Below are positions 42,714 to 49,669 of a DNA stretch of 64,000 bases, piece after piece. Origin of the DNA: QHXM01 sp963697975 (GTDB taxonomy: Bacteria > Acidobacteriota > Blastocatellia > Pyrinomonadales > Pyrinomonadaceae); contig OY969111.1 in NCBI GenBank assembly GCA_963697975.1, positions 3,658,001 to 3,722,000 of the forward strand, given 5' to 3'. Position 1 is the first letter of the stretch; every line of letters begins with the position of its first letter. The notes under the pieces are model-generated. The model saw only the letters and a program-made list of their open reading frames with translations. It was not told the origin of the DNA and did not search any database. The position numbers and the translations under genes are program-made.

Positions 42714-43581
42714 GAATAAATTGTTCGACTGCGAGTGCTACGCCGTCTTCGTCGTTGGTGGCTGTCGTGTGATGACCGCCTGAGAGTTTTTCGAGGAGAG
42801 CGCGCAGAGAGGCTTCAGCGTTTCCCATCAGGACGCTCGTGCCTGCGTATTGCAGCATCTCCAGGTCGTTGTAGTTGTCTCCGATAGCCATGACCTCTTC
42901 GCGCCTCACGCCCAGTTCAAGGGCTGCGGCCTCGACGCCCACGCCTTTCGAGACTTCCGCGTGCAGCACGTCCAGAAGCGCAAAGTCCATCTTCGGATAG
43001 ATCGTGCTCAAAACTTTAGCCCTTGCGCCAAGCTCGTCGCTCAATCTCTCGGTCAGATGATTCATTCGCGCGACGCTGCCGGAAAAGGTAACGTGGACGG
43101 GCGCATGATCGAGATACTCTTCAAGCGATGGGACGCGGCGCACGGCTTCCTCCACCTCGTCGCCATGAATCCGGCGCGACCACGCGATATACTTGGCGAG
43201 CGCCTGATTGTCATCGCTCATATGATCGTAAACCAGGACGCCTGCGCCGTGCGGGTCGTCGCTGACGAGAGCGTCCGCGCCGTTTTCCCGGCCAACGCGC
43301 AAGACCGCTTGCGCCTCTTCGAGCGGCAGCAAGCGCACCTTCACAGTTTCGAGCGTGCGCGCATGTTTGGTGAGCGCGCCGTTGTGCGAGATGACCGGCA
43401 CGTCCAGGCCCAGTTGAAGCGCCAGCGGACGCGCATCACGAAAACGGCGACCCGTCACGAGCGCGACGCGCACGCCCAAAGCCCGCGCCGCCGCAATCGC
43501 CCCCAGATTACGCTCCGAAATTTCACCCCGCGAGTTGAGCAGCGTCCCGTCAAGATCGAGGGCCAGCAAACGTATAGACAT
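42691..43581 (-). CDS. Cof-type HAD-IIB phosphatase
   Basis: 296 residues. Motif I LLALDLDGTLLNS at the N-terminus, VALVTGRRF as motif II, and GVRREEVMAIGDNYNDLEML as motifs III/IV; the C2-type cap lies between residues 85 and 190. HAD-IIB enzymes of this type hydrolyse small sugar phosphates or flavin/PLP precursors; the exact substrate is not readable. Its final residues are encoded in an iterated-word hairpin, so the C-terminus may have been replaced when that repeat arrived. Confidence 0.88.
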   Translation of the reverse strand: MSIRLLALDLDGTLLNSRGEISERNLGAIAAARALGVRVALVTGRRFRDARPLALQLGLDVPVISHNGALTKHARTLETVKVRLLPLEEAQAVLRVGRENGADALVSDDPHGAGVLVYDHMSDDNQALAKYIAWSRRIHGDEVEEAVRRVPSLEEYLDHAPVHVTFSGSVARMNHLTERLSDELGARAKVLSTIYPKMDFALLDVLHAEVSKGVGVEAAALELGVRREEVMAIGDNYNDLEMLQYAGTSVLMGNAEASLRALLEKLSGGHHTTATNDEDGVALAVEQFILSLESEV

Positions 43582-43640
43582 AAGGGTAAAAAGAGAAAGG
43601 AAAGGGTAAACGAACGTGGGGGAAAAGGCAAAGAGCAGGG

Positions 43641-43762
43641 AACAGTGGTCAGTAGTCAGTGGTCAGTAGTCAGTGGTCAGTGGTCAGCAAAGACAGGGCG
43701 GTAAATCGCAGTAGGCCTTGGCTTTTAAACTGACCACTGACCACTGACTACTGACCACTGCC
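43641..43762. repeat. Iterated-word hairpin (AGTGGTCAGTAGTC word)
   Basis: Left arm AACAGTGGTCAGTAGTCAGT with about four more GTCAGT copies; right arm ACTGACCACTGACCACTGAC and on to ACTGACCACTG. The loop is about 35 bases. The transposon at 43775 inserted right next to it. Confidence 0.85.
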
Positions 43763-43765
43763 TTC

Positions 43766-43774
43766 TCCCCACTG
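43766..43774 (+). repeat. Target site duplication, left copy
   Basis: TCCCCACTG directly before the left terminal inverted repeat; the same nine bases follow the right terminal repeat at 46258. Confidence 0.85.
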
Positions 43775-43792
43775 GGCTTTGCCCGCCAATCC
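43775..43792 (+). repeat. Left terminal inverted repeat of the transposon
   Basis: Eighteen bases matching the reverse complement of 46240-46257 without mismatch. It contains TTTGCCCGCCAAT, a version of the motif repeated in both subterminal regions. Confidence 0.88.
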
Positions 43793-43828
43793 CCTTCTGC
43801 CCGCTAATTAAATTGCTTGCCCGATAAT

Positions 43829-45076
43829 TCATGCCGCCACGCTCCAAAACTTCGGTTTCAGGTTCAACTCAAACATGCTCTGAATCAGACAACAGATGTT
43901 ATGACAAAGAACCTTGCACAACGCTTCGTTGATTTGTGCGCGGTCGGTCTTACTTCTGAGGCTATCTCCGAACTTAGTCTTAATCATCATAAAGGTGGTT
44001 TCGACGTTGGAGCGTTTGTGGTAACTCTGCATGAAGCGTTCATTGTTAAGTGAGAAGTAGTGATACATCTGTTTCCAGAGAGATGTCTGTCTCTTCTGCG
44101 CTTGCGCGCTGGTCGAAGCGTTAATCTTGAACGGAATGTACGGGACGGCATTAACGCCTGCGGCAACTTGGAAGTTTGTCGCTGACAGATAGGCTTTATC
44201 TGCGCTTACTTCGCGCATCCTGAAATTGCGTGCGGTCGCTTCTATTAGAGGCTTAAAGTAGAGACTGTCGTTCTTAAACTTGTCGGTAATTTCAACCGCC
44301 GTCACAACGTTGGTTCTCACGCCCGTTACCAAGTGCAACTTAATCCAGTCCCTTTGCTCAATCAGTTTCTCATCTCTGTACTTGGCTTCAATCCATTGAA
44401 CGAAACGACACCCTGATAAGCCAGTAGAATCAACTGCGAAATCCTGCTCAATAGCAACCAAAGGCAAGCTGGACTCTTCAATCAGCATTAACAGGTAATC
44501 AGTCAGTGCCTTCGTATTGAAGTAGTCGAACATACTGTTGTAGCTTGGCACTTGCGAGAGATAACCTTTGCCGTGCGCGTCTCTGAGGTCTGACATAAAG
44601 CGACGACCTGAGACTGTCGAATACACTTTGAACGTCATGGCGAAAATCACATCTTCAAGCGGCAAGAATCTACGCCCCGCGCCATGTTGAGCAGGAGAGC
44701 CGACACCCTGACAGAGTTGATGCAAGAGATATTGAAACAATCGCTTCTCATTAGTCTGTGCTTTATTGTAAGCAGGCCACTCTTGCTTATAGGTCTTGCG
44801 CTCAACTTTGACCGTCTCTGTAATCGTAGTCTTGCCGTTCTCCGTGACGGTTGACTTTGTATAGACTGTTTTCTCAATCGCAAATTGAACAGCAAGGAGA
44901 TGCTTGCAAGGCTGGCGGCGAAAGTCATAATCAGGGCAGGTGCATCGCTGACCATCAAAGTCAACTTTATATAAGCCACGTCCAGATTGAGAGGGAACAA
45001 GCCACAGATTACCTTTCCGTGTAATCTTCGCTTTGTCGGCTATCTCATGCCCTTTTTGCTCTCTTAGGCTGCTCAT
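43829..45076 (-). CDS. IS4-like DDE transposase with N-terminal SWIM zinc finger
   Basis: 415 residues from the ATG at 45076, which has GGAGG seven bases upstream; a longer open frame extends upstream but lacks such a signal. Residues 45-59 form a SWIM zinc finger (CTCPDYDFRRQPCKH). The RNase H-like core has Asp216 in AVDSTGLSG, Asp293 in SADKAYLS and Glu359 in the IS4 signature Y-x2-R-x3-E-x6-K (Tyr352, Arg355, Glu359, Lys366; YHKRSNVETTFMMIK), which fits exactly. No frameshift or internal stop is seen, so it may be active. The stop lies in a subterminal repeat at the left end. Confidence 0.9.
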   Translation of the reverse strand: MSSLREQKGHEIADKAKITRKGNLWLVPSQSGRGLYKVDFDGQRCTCPDYDFRRQPCKHLLAVQFAIEKTVYTKSTVTENGKTTITETVKVERKTYKQEWPAYNKAQTNEKRLFQYLLHQLCQGVGSPAQHGAGRRFLPLEDVIFAMTFKVYSTVSGRRFMSDLRDAHGKGYLSQVPSYNSMFDYFNTKALTDYLLMLIEESSLPLVAIEQDFAVDSTGLSGCRFVQWIEAKYRDEKLIEQRDWIKLHLVTGVRTNVVTAVEITDKFKNDSLYFKPLIEATARNFRMREVSADKAYLSATNFQVAAGVNAVPYIPFKINASTSAQAQKRQTSLWKQMYHYFSLNNERFMQSYHKRSNVETTFMMIKTKFGDSLRSKTDRAQINEALCKVLCHNICCLIQSMFELNLKPKFWSVAA

Positions 45077-45120
45077 TGTTTGCCTCCGCTCAGCATCAAG
45101 AATTAACCTATCTACTGCGG

Positions 45121-45194
45121 AGTATATTACTCTAGAGGTACATAACATGTCAAGGAAATAACGACTTGACAGTATATTATTTTGGAGGTATATA
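45121..45194. promoter_or_regulatory. Divergent promoter region with a 22-bp direct repeat
   Basis: AGTATATTACTCTAGAGGTA (45121) recurs as AGTATATTATTTTGGAGGTA (45171), 18 of 22 positions alike over the full repeat. On the plus strand TTGACA (45166-45171) and TATATA (45189-45194) are 17 bases apart, placing the transcript start at or just before the ATG at 45203. On the minus strand TTGACA and TAATAT 18 bases apart could serve the transposase. The repeats overlap both promoters, as operators would. Confidence 0.55.
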
Positions 45195-45202
45195 TATGGA
45201 TT

Positions 45203-45385
45203 ATGAAAGTACAAATCAAAGCTTGGGGCTACCGTTGCGAGCGATGCGAGCATGAATGGATTCCGCGCGATGCTGACACCGAGCCGCGTGTCTGTCCGAA
45301 GTGTAAAAGCCCTTACTGGAATAGGCCGCGCAGAGATAGTGCGAGCAGCAAGCCGAAGACGCGGGAAGCGACTGGACGGCGATAA
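45203..45385 (+). CDS. Small zinc-ribbon protein (transposon passenger)
   Basis: 60 residues from the ATG at 45203 (in-frame TTG at 45182 is weaker). Two CxxC knuckles (CERCEHEW and CPKCKSPYW) form a rubredoxin-like zinc ribbon; the tail is rich in Arg, Lys and Ser. Short proteins with the pattern EPRVCPKCKSPYWNRP occur in many bacteria, but I know of no assigned function. It is followed nine bases later by the protease gene and is probably cotranscribed with it. The distance to the predicted promoter suggests a very short or absent leader. Confidence 0.72.
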   Translation: MKVQIKAWGYRCERCEHEWIPRDADTEPRVCPKCKSPYWNRPRRDSASSKPKTREATGRR

Positions 45386-45394
45386 GGAGAAGGT

Positions 45395-46138
45395 ATGAAT
45401 TGGAATGAAGCGGTAGAAAAGGTCGCCCCGTATATCGTCAAGATTGAGACGCCTAGCGGATACGGAACGGGATTCCTTTGCTTTTACAACGGCTATAAGA
45501 ACCTGTTGGGCATAGCAACAGCGTATCATGTCATACAGGATACCGATGATTGGCAGCAGCCTATACGTATTCGACATTACCCCTCCGACAAAGTAGCCTT
45601 TTTAACTGAAGATGAAAGAGTCATTTTTGAGGACTCGCAAAATGACTCAGCCATGATTGTTTTTGATAGAGATAAGCTTCAACTCCCAGAGAATCTGATA
45701 CCACTCCTTCCAACTAATAGCGTCCTCCCCATCGGAACTGAGGTCGGTTGGCTCGGATACCCCGTTATCGCCCCCCATACCCTCTGCTTTTTCTCCGGCA
45801 ACATCAGCGCTTGGCAGGAGTGGCAACGCACCTACCTGATTGACGGAGTTGCCATCAATGGCGTCAGCGGTGGGCCTGTCATCGTCTCTTCTCAAGCCGA
45901 GGGTGTCCAAATCATCGGCACTATCTCCGCCTACATGGCTAACAATGCTGGTGGGGGTGTGACCCCCGGCCTTGCTTTCGCTCAAGATGTCTCTCACTTT
46001 CATAACATCACCAGTAAAATAAAGTCCTTTGAAGAAGCCAGCCGCAAGAAGCGGCAACTAGAGAAGTCGCAACAAGTCTTACCCGCTCCTGCACCTGCAT
46101 CACCTCAAGAACCCCCGACCCCAACAGACGGAAAATAA
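45395..46138 (+). CDS. Cytoplasmic trypsin-like serine protease (transposon passenger)
   Basis: 247 residues, AAGGAGA before the ATG, no signal peptide. The chymotrypsin/HtrA-type fold is visible with a full triad: His45 (GIATAYHVI), Asp84 (SQNDSAMIVF) and Ser158 (INGVSGGPVI). There is no PDZ domain; a Lys/Glu helix (residues 210-230) and a Pro-rich tail follow. Trypsin-like proteases without signal peptides are found as effectors or regulators in several bacterial immune systems, but nothing here proves that role. With the zinc ribbon it forms a two-gene cargo unit divergent from the transposase. Confidence 0.85.
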   Translation: MNWNEAVEKVAPYIVKIETPSGYGTGFLCFYNGYKNLLGIATAYHVIQDTDDWQQPIRIRHYPSDKVAFLTEDERVIFEDSQNDSAMIVFDRDKLQLPENLIPLLPTNSVLPIGTEVGWLGYPVIAPHTLCFFSGNISAWQEWQRTYLIDGVAINGVSGGPVIVSSQAEGVQIIGTISAYMANNAGGGVTPGLAFAQDVSHFHNITSKIKSFEEASRKKRQLEKSQQVLPAPAPASPQEPPTPTDGK

Positions 46139-46155
46139 AAAGGCACACGTACCCC

Positions 46156-46179
46156 TTCAGGCTTGAAAAGCCTGAAAGG
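46156..46179 (+). terminator. Hairpin after the protease gene
   Basis: CCTTCAGGCTT and AAGCCTGAAAGG pair around a 3-base loop, 17 bases after the stop. No T-run follows, so it may be an attenuating or protective stem rather than a strong terminator. Confidence 0.5.
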
Positions 46180-46239
46180 ATTCTTGCCCGACAATTCCAA
46201 CGAAAATTGATTCTTGCCCGACAGTTCGACTCTTGAAAT

Positions 46240-46257
46240 GGATTGGCGGGCAAAGCC
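46240..46257 (-). repeat. Right terminal inverted repeat of the transposon
   Basis: Exact inverted counterpart of 43775-43792. Confidence 0.88.
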
Positions 46258-46266
46258 TCCCCACTG
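46258..46266 (+). repeat. Target site duplication, right copy
   Basis: TCCCCACTG, the same nine bases as at 43766. Confidence 0.85.
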
Positions 46267-46325
46267 CAATATGAATGCTCCACCTGACGGATAACGGGGT
46301 GCAGGCGGGTATGATATAACCCGAA

Positions 46326-46391
46326 GATGAAAGCGGAAGGATAAAGAAAAGCTCGCTTTTCATCGTTCCGCTTTCATCCTTCATCATTAAT
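46326..46391. repeat. Hairpin upstream of thrC
   Basis: GATGAAAGCGGAA pairs with TTCCGCTTTCATC, with further partial pairing of AAGGAT and ATCCTTCATC around AAAGCTCGCTTTT. It resembles the iterated-word hairpins but has few word repeats. Confidence 0.55.
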
Positions 46392-46442
46392 TTTTAACGG
46401 ATTATCTTCACTATCAGGCTCTGAAAGGGAGAATCAAAAAGA

Positions 46443-47609
46443 ATGAACGTGACACATCTGGAGTGCGGAGCGTGCGGACAGCATCACGAGGCACGACGCT
46501 TGCACAACCTCTGCGTGCAATGCGGCAAGCCGCTGCTCGTTCGCTACGATTTACGGCAGGCGGCTCGGAGTTTGACAAAAGAATCTTTGAGCAATCGCCC
46601 CGCAGACCTCTGGCGCTATCGCGAGGTGCTGCCCGTCGAAGCGGACGAAAATATCGTCTCGCTCGGCGAGGGCTGGACGCCGCTGCTCTCTGCACCGAAC
46701 TTAGCTGCGCGGGTCGGCTTGAGCGAACTTTTCATCAAGGACGAGTCGCAGAATCCGACGCAGAGCTTTAAGGCGCGCGGGATGACGGCGGCGGTGTCGA
46801 TGGCGAAGGAACTGGGCGTGCGAAAACTCGCCGTGCCGTCTGCCGGAAACGCTGCGGGCGCGCTCGCCGCCTACGCCGCGCGAGCAGGGCTTGAAGCGCA
46901 CATCTTCATGCCGAAGGACACACCGCGCGCCAACGTCATCGAGTGTGAGCAGACGGGCGCGCACGTGACCTTGATGGATGGCTTGATTACGGACTGCGGC
47001 GCAGAGGTGGCACGATTGAAGGACGCGGAAGGCTGGTTTGATGTTTCGACTTTGAAAGAGCCATACCGCATCGAAGGAAAGAAGACGCTCGGTTACGAGT
47101 TGGCCGAACAACTCGATTGGGAATTGCCGGACGTAATCATCTATCCGACGGGCGGCGGAACGGGATTGATAGGCATGTGGAAGGCTTTTGACGAGATGGA
47201 AATGATGGGCTGGATCGGGAGCCAGCGCCCGCGCATGGTCACTGTGCAGGCCGCCGGGTGCGCGCCCATAGTCCGAGCGTTTGAAGAAGGGAAGCGATTC
47301 GCAGATGAGTTTCCGAACGCTGCAACCACCGCTTCGGGTTTACGCGTGCCGCGCGCCATCGGAGATTTTCTGATTCTCGACGCGCTGAGGGCATCCGGTG
47401 GGACAGCAGTCAGCGTAACTGATGCAGAGTTGATTGTCGCAACCGGCGAGATCGGCGCAATCGAAGGCTTGTTCTGCGCGCCCGAAGGAGCTGCTTGCCT
47501 GCCCGCGTTGCGGAAGTTAATCGCCGCCGGGAAAGTCGAAGCCGGTGAGCGCGTTGTTCTTTTCAACACAGGTGCGGGCGTGAAGTATCTGGAGAGCTAC
47601 GGCGGATGA
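46443..47609 (+). CDS. thrC: Threonine synthase
   Basis: 388 residues. It converts O-phosphohomoserine to threonine with PLP. A zinc ribbon opens the protein (LECGACGQHH and NLCVQCGKPL), as in one group of threonine synthases. The PLP lysine lies in NPTQSFKARGMTAAVS; SAGNAAGALAAYAARAGL and the phosphate-binding TGGGTGLIGMW follow. The start has GGGAG about a dozen bases upstream. The stop overlaps the next start by four bases (ATGA). No other threonine genes are adjacent. Confidence 0.93.
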   Translation: MNVTHLECGACGQHHEARRLHNLCVQCGKPLLVRYDLRQAARSLTKESLSNRPADLWRYREVLPVEADENIVSLGEGWTPLLSAPNLAARVGLSELFIKDESQNPTQSFKARGMTAAVSMAKELGVRKLAVPSAGNAAGALAAYAARAGLEAHIFMPKDTPRANVIECEQTGAHVTLMDGLITDCGAEVARLKDAEGWFDVSTLKEPYRIEGKKTLGYELAEQLDWELPDVIIYPTGGGTGLIGMWKAFDEMEMMGWIGSQRPRMVTVQAAGCAPIVRAFEEGKRFADEFPNAATTASGLRVPRAIGDFLILDALRASGGTAVSVTDAELIVATGEIGAIEGLFCAPEGAACLPALRKLIAAGKVEAGERVVLFNTGAGVKYLESYGG

Positions 47610-48385
47610 AGTCGTTTGTCACTATAGCGATCAGCCTGCTGTTAGCAGCGACTTCAACTATCGCACAGGGGGGCGCTCAAAAAACGGTCGCTGTTCGGGA
47701 AAACATAGAACGCGCCGAGCAGTTGGCTGATCGCTTCGTCCAAAGATTCAGGGAGACTTTAGATTTTGAAGTGGTTTACCGGGAGTTCTTCATTGTAGAC
47801 CCTGAGAAACGCCTGCGGAATTCGTCGTTAATAGTTTTCGATTCGGAGCAACACGAGGAACTAAAAAAGAAAATGTCTCCTTCGGAAACTGAGCAGGCTT
47901 ACATAGGCTTCATGAATCTTTACTACCTGGTGGCGCTTTACGTGTCCAATATTTTGACAGAAGAAGAAGAGAATAGCAGTAAGCTTAAAGCGGAAGAGCT
48001 ATTTCCGCCGGAACTTCTGAAAGCAATCAAGGAGCCATCCATCTGCTTTTTCTTCGATGATTATTTAGGGGAGGAAGCGTGCAAGGAAACCTCTGAGCTT
48101 TTTCAAACTGCTGATGAGGCGAGGCAATTTGTAAAGAACGCGAACCATCTGGCGGCGCTGCTTAGAAAGTACATGCCACCAGAGCCTTTCGATTCGCCAA
48201 AGTACAAAGCGTATATCAAGCAGTTAGAGCGGAACGGCAGAGAAACAGGCATCGAGCAAGGTGATGGTTACTTCGGCGTTGGCGTAGAGACTACGGTTTA
48301 CGAGATTTACCGTGAACTGTTCGCGCTCAATGTCGTTGAAGAGAATGGTGAGATGAAAGTGGTTGGGATACCAATCGGCAATTAG
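47606..48385 (+). CDS. Exported protein of unknown function
   Basis: 259 residues. MKSFVTIAISLLLAATSTIAQ is a signal peptide. The rest is mostly helical and charged, with FVQRFRETLDFEVVYREFFI, a KKKMSPSETEQAYIGFMNLYY block and a C-terminal VETTVYEIYRELFALNVVEE segment. I do not recognise the family and see no catalytic motif. Its start overlaps the thrC stop (ATGA), so it may be translationally coupled to it, though a functional link is not evident. A short palindrome (GGCGCTTGAAGCGCC) follows the stop. Confidence 0.65.
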   Translation: MKSFVTIAISLLLAATSTIAQGGAQKTVAVRENIERAEQLADRFVQRFRETLDFEVVYREFFIVDPEKRLRNSSLIVFDSEQHEELKKKMSPSETEQAYIGFMNLYYLVALYVSNILTEEEENSSKLKAEELFPPELLKAIKEPSICFFFDDYLGEEACKETSELFQTADEARQFVKNANHLAALLRKYMPPEPFDSPKYKAYIKQLERNGRETGIEQGDGYFGVGVETTVYEIYRELFALNVVEENGEMKVVGIPIGN

Positions 48386-48413
48386 GCGCTTGAAGCGCCC
48401 AGCAAAGGAAATT

Positions 48414-49616
48414 ATGAGAAAAATCTTTAGCAGCACATTATTGATCTTAGCTTTGATGAGCCTGTCACTGGCGGCGCAAAGCGTAGCGTCAGCATCCACG
48501 CAGGACGAAACAGGCAGAAGGGTTTCGTCAGCCGTCGCCACTATTCTGGCGCGTAACGATGGTGAGCGCTTTAAGGTCGTCGGCTCAGGCGTGTTCGTGC
48601 GCGGCGATGGTGTACTACTCACAGCCTACAGTTTGGTGCGGGATAAGCGCGAGCTTCAGGTCCGACTGGCGAATGGCGAGACTTACGACAATGCCGAGGT
48701 AGTCGCCACAGATGAACGCCGCAACGTCGCAGTGCTGCGGATTTATGCGACGAGCACGCCTTTCGTCATCGTCAGCGTGATGAATGAATCGGCGGTTGGC
48801 GTGGGCGTCAACGCGATGTATAGCACTGGCGGGCCAGCGATGATCGAGGGCGGGGGAATCTTGAGTTCGATTAGCCTTGCTGACGAGATTCCCGGCGCGG
48901 GCACGGGCTTTCGCGTTCTGAAATTCTCTTCAACCATTAACGCAGAAGCAGCGGGCGGCGTGCTGCTTGATTTTCAAGGCCACGCTCTGGGGTTGATAGC
49001 GCCGCACCCGCAAGCGCGGACGCAAAACTATGCCGTGCCGCTCTACAATGTCGTTGGACTGGTGCGCGGAGTTCCGACCGCACAGCCGACCACAACGGCG
49101 CTGGTGCTTGCTCCGGGGCCGCAGCCCTTGAACCGGGCGACTCCCGTCTGGCAATCTTCCACGACGCCGCTTGAACCGATGCCGCCGGTCGCCGTCCCAC
49201 AGCGACCGACCACCCCTCTCACCCCCGCTGGCCCCGGGTCTGTCGTCATACGCGAGACAGACCCGGCCAAGCTGCTGGCTACTTCCAAGACTTTATACAT
49301 CACTTCGTACAGCAACCTTTTCAAGTCGGTGCAGCTCCTCAACGAGCTAAGGAAGAGACAGGAGTTCACGAACTGGAATCTGTCGTTCGTTGACGAGCGA
49401 GAAGTCGCAGACCTGATTCTGGAAGTAGAGCATGTGCCGCTGACGTGGGAATTTCCTTTCACGATCAGGCATCAGCGCACGGGCGTGGTGATTACTGCGG
49501 GTAAGATTTATGCATGGGGCGGCGGCGACGGGGCGCAGTTGATGGCCTCGCGCGTAACAGAGCGTCTGACGAAACTCCGTGCGTCGGTGAAGATCGAGAG
49601 CAAAACGGAGAAGTGA
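48414..49616 (+). CDS. Exported HtrA-like protein with a degenerate protease triad
   Basis: 400 residues from the ATG at 48414 with AAGGAA upstream; MRKIFSSTLLILALMSLSLA is a signal peptide. Residues 38-215 follow the trypsin/HtrA fold (VVGSGVFVRGDGVLLTAYSLV; ETYDNAEVVATDERRNVAVLRI; INAEAAGGVLLDFQGHALGL). All three catalytic positions are changed: Tyr72-Ser73 where NAHVV gives His, Asn104 where DIAVL gives Asp, and Ala180 where GNSGGP gives Ser. The C-terminal 150 residues after a Pro-rich linker are a separate domain. Likely a non-catalytic binding protein. Confidence 0.78.
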   Translation: MRKIFSSTLLILALMSLSLAAQSVASASTQDETGRRVSSAVATILARNDGERFKVVGSGVFVRGDGVLLTAYSLVRDKRELQVRLANGETYDNAEVVATDERRNVAVLRIYATSTPFVIVSVMNESAVGVGVNAMYSTGGPAMIEGGGILSSISLADEIPGAGTGFRVLKFSSTINAEAAGGVLLDFQGHALGLIAPHPQARTQNYAVPLYNVVGLVRGVPTAQPTTTALVLAPGPQPLNRATPVWQSSTTPLEPMPPVAVPQRPTTPLTPAGPGSVVIRETDPAKLLATSKTLYITSYSNLFKSVQLLNELRKRQEFTNWNLSFVDEREVADLILEVEHVPLTWEFPFTIRHQRTGVVITAGKIYAWGGGDGAQLMASRVTERLTKLRASVKIESKTEK

Positions 49617-49669
49617 ACGAGGCGGGTGAAGCAGTAGACATCCCGTGATGTGAAGGAGAACGAAAGAGA

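Larger units (their letters stand above)
43775..46257. mobile_element. IS4-like transposon of 2,483 bp with two passenger genes
   Basis: Both ends carry the same 18 bases in inverted order (GGCTTTGCCCGCCAATCC at 43775-43792 and its reverse complement at 46240-46257), flanked by a 9-bp target duplication. Inside are a minus-strand DDE transposase and, divergently, a zinc-ribbon gene and a trypsin-like protease gene. Further copies of the core TTGCCCGNNAATT lie near the ends: left at about 43797 and 43816, right at about 46183 and 46213, all in plus orientation; these may be transposase binding sites. The region is more AT-rich than its surroundings around the shared promoter. All boundaries are seen directly. 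Confidence 0.88.

Noticed and set aside
33641..43762. Iterated words spaced like a CRISPR array (33751 and 43641)
   Set aside because: Repeats are only 6-10 bases, directly adjacent, with no spacers, and the two arms are inverted copies; no cas genes are near.
45077..45577. A longer transposase start (to 45577)
   Set aside because: The upstream extension crosses the passenger gene and the promoter repeats on the other strand, and only the ATG at 45076 has a ribosome binding site.
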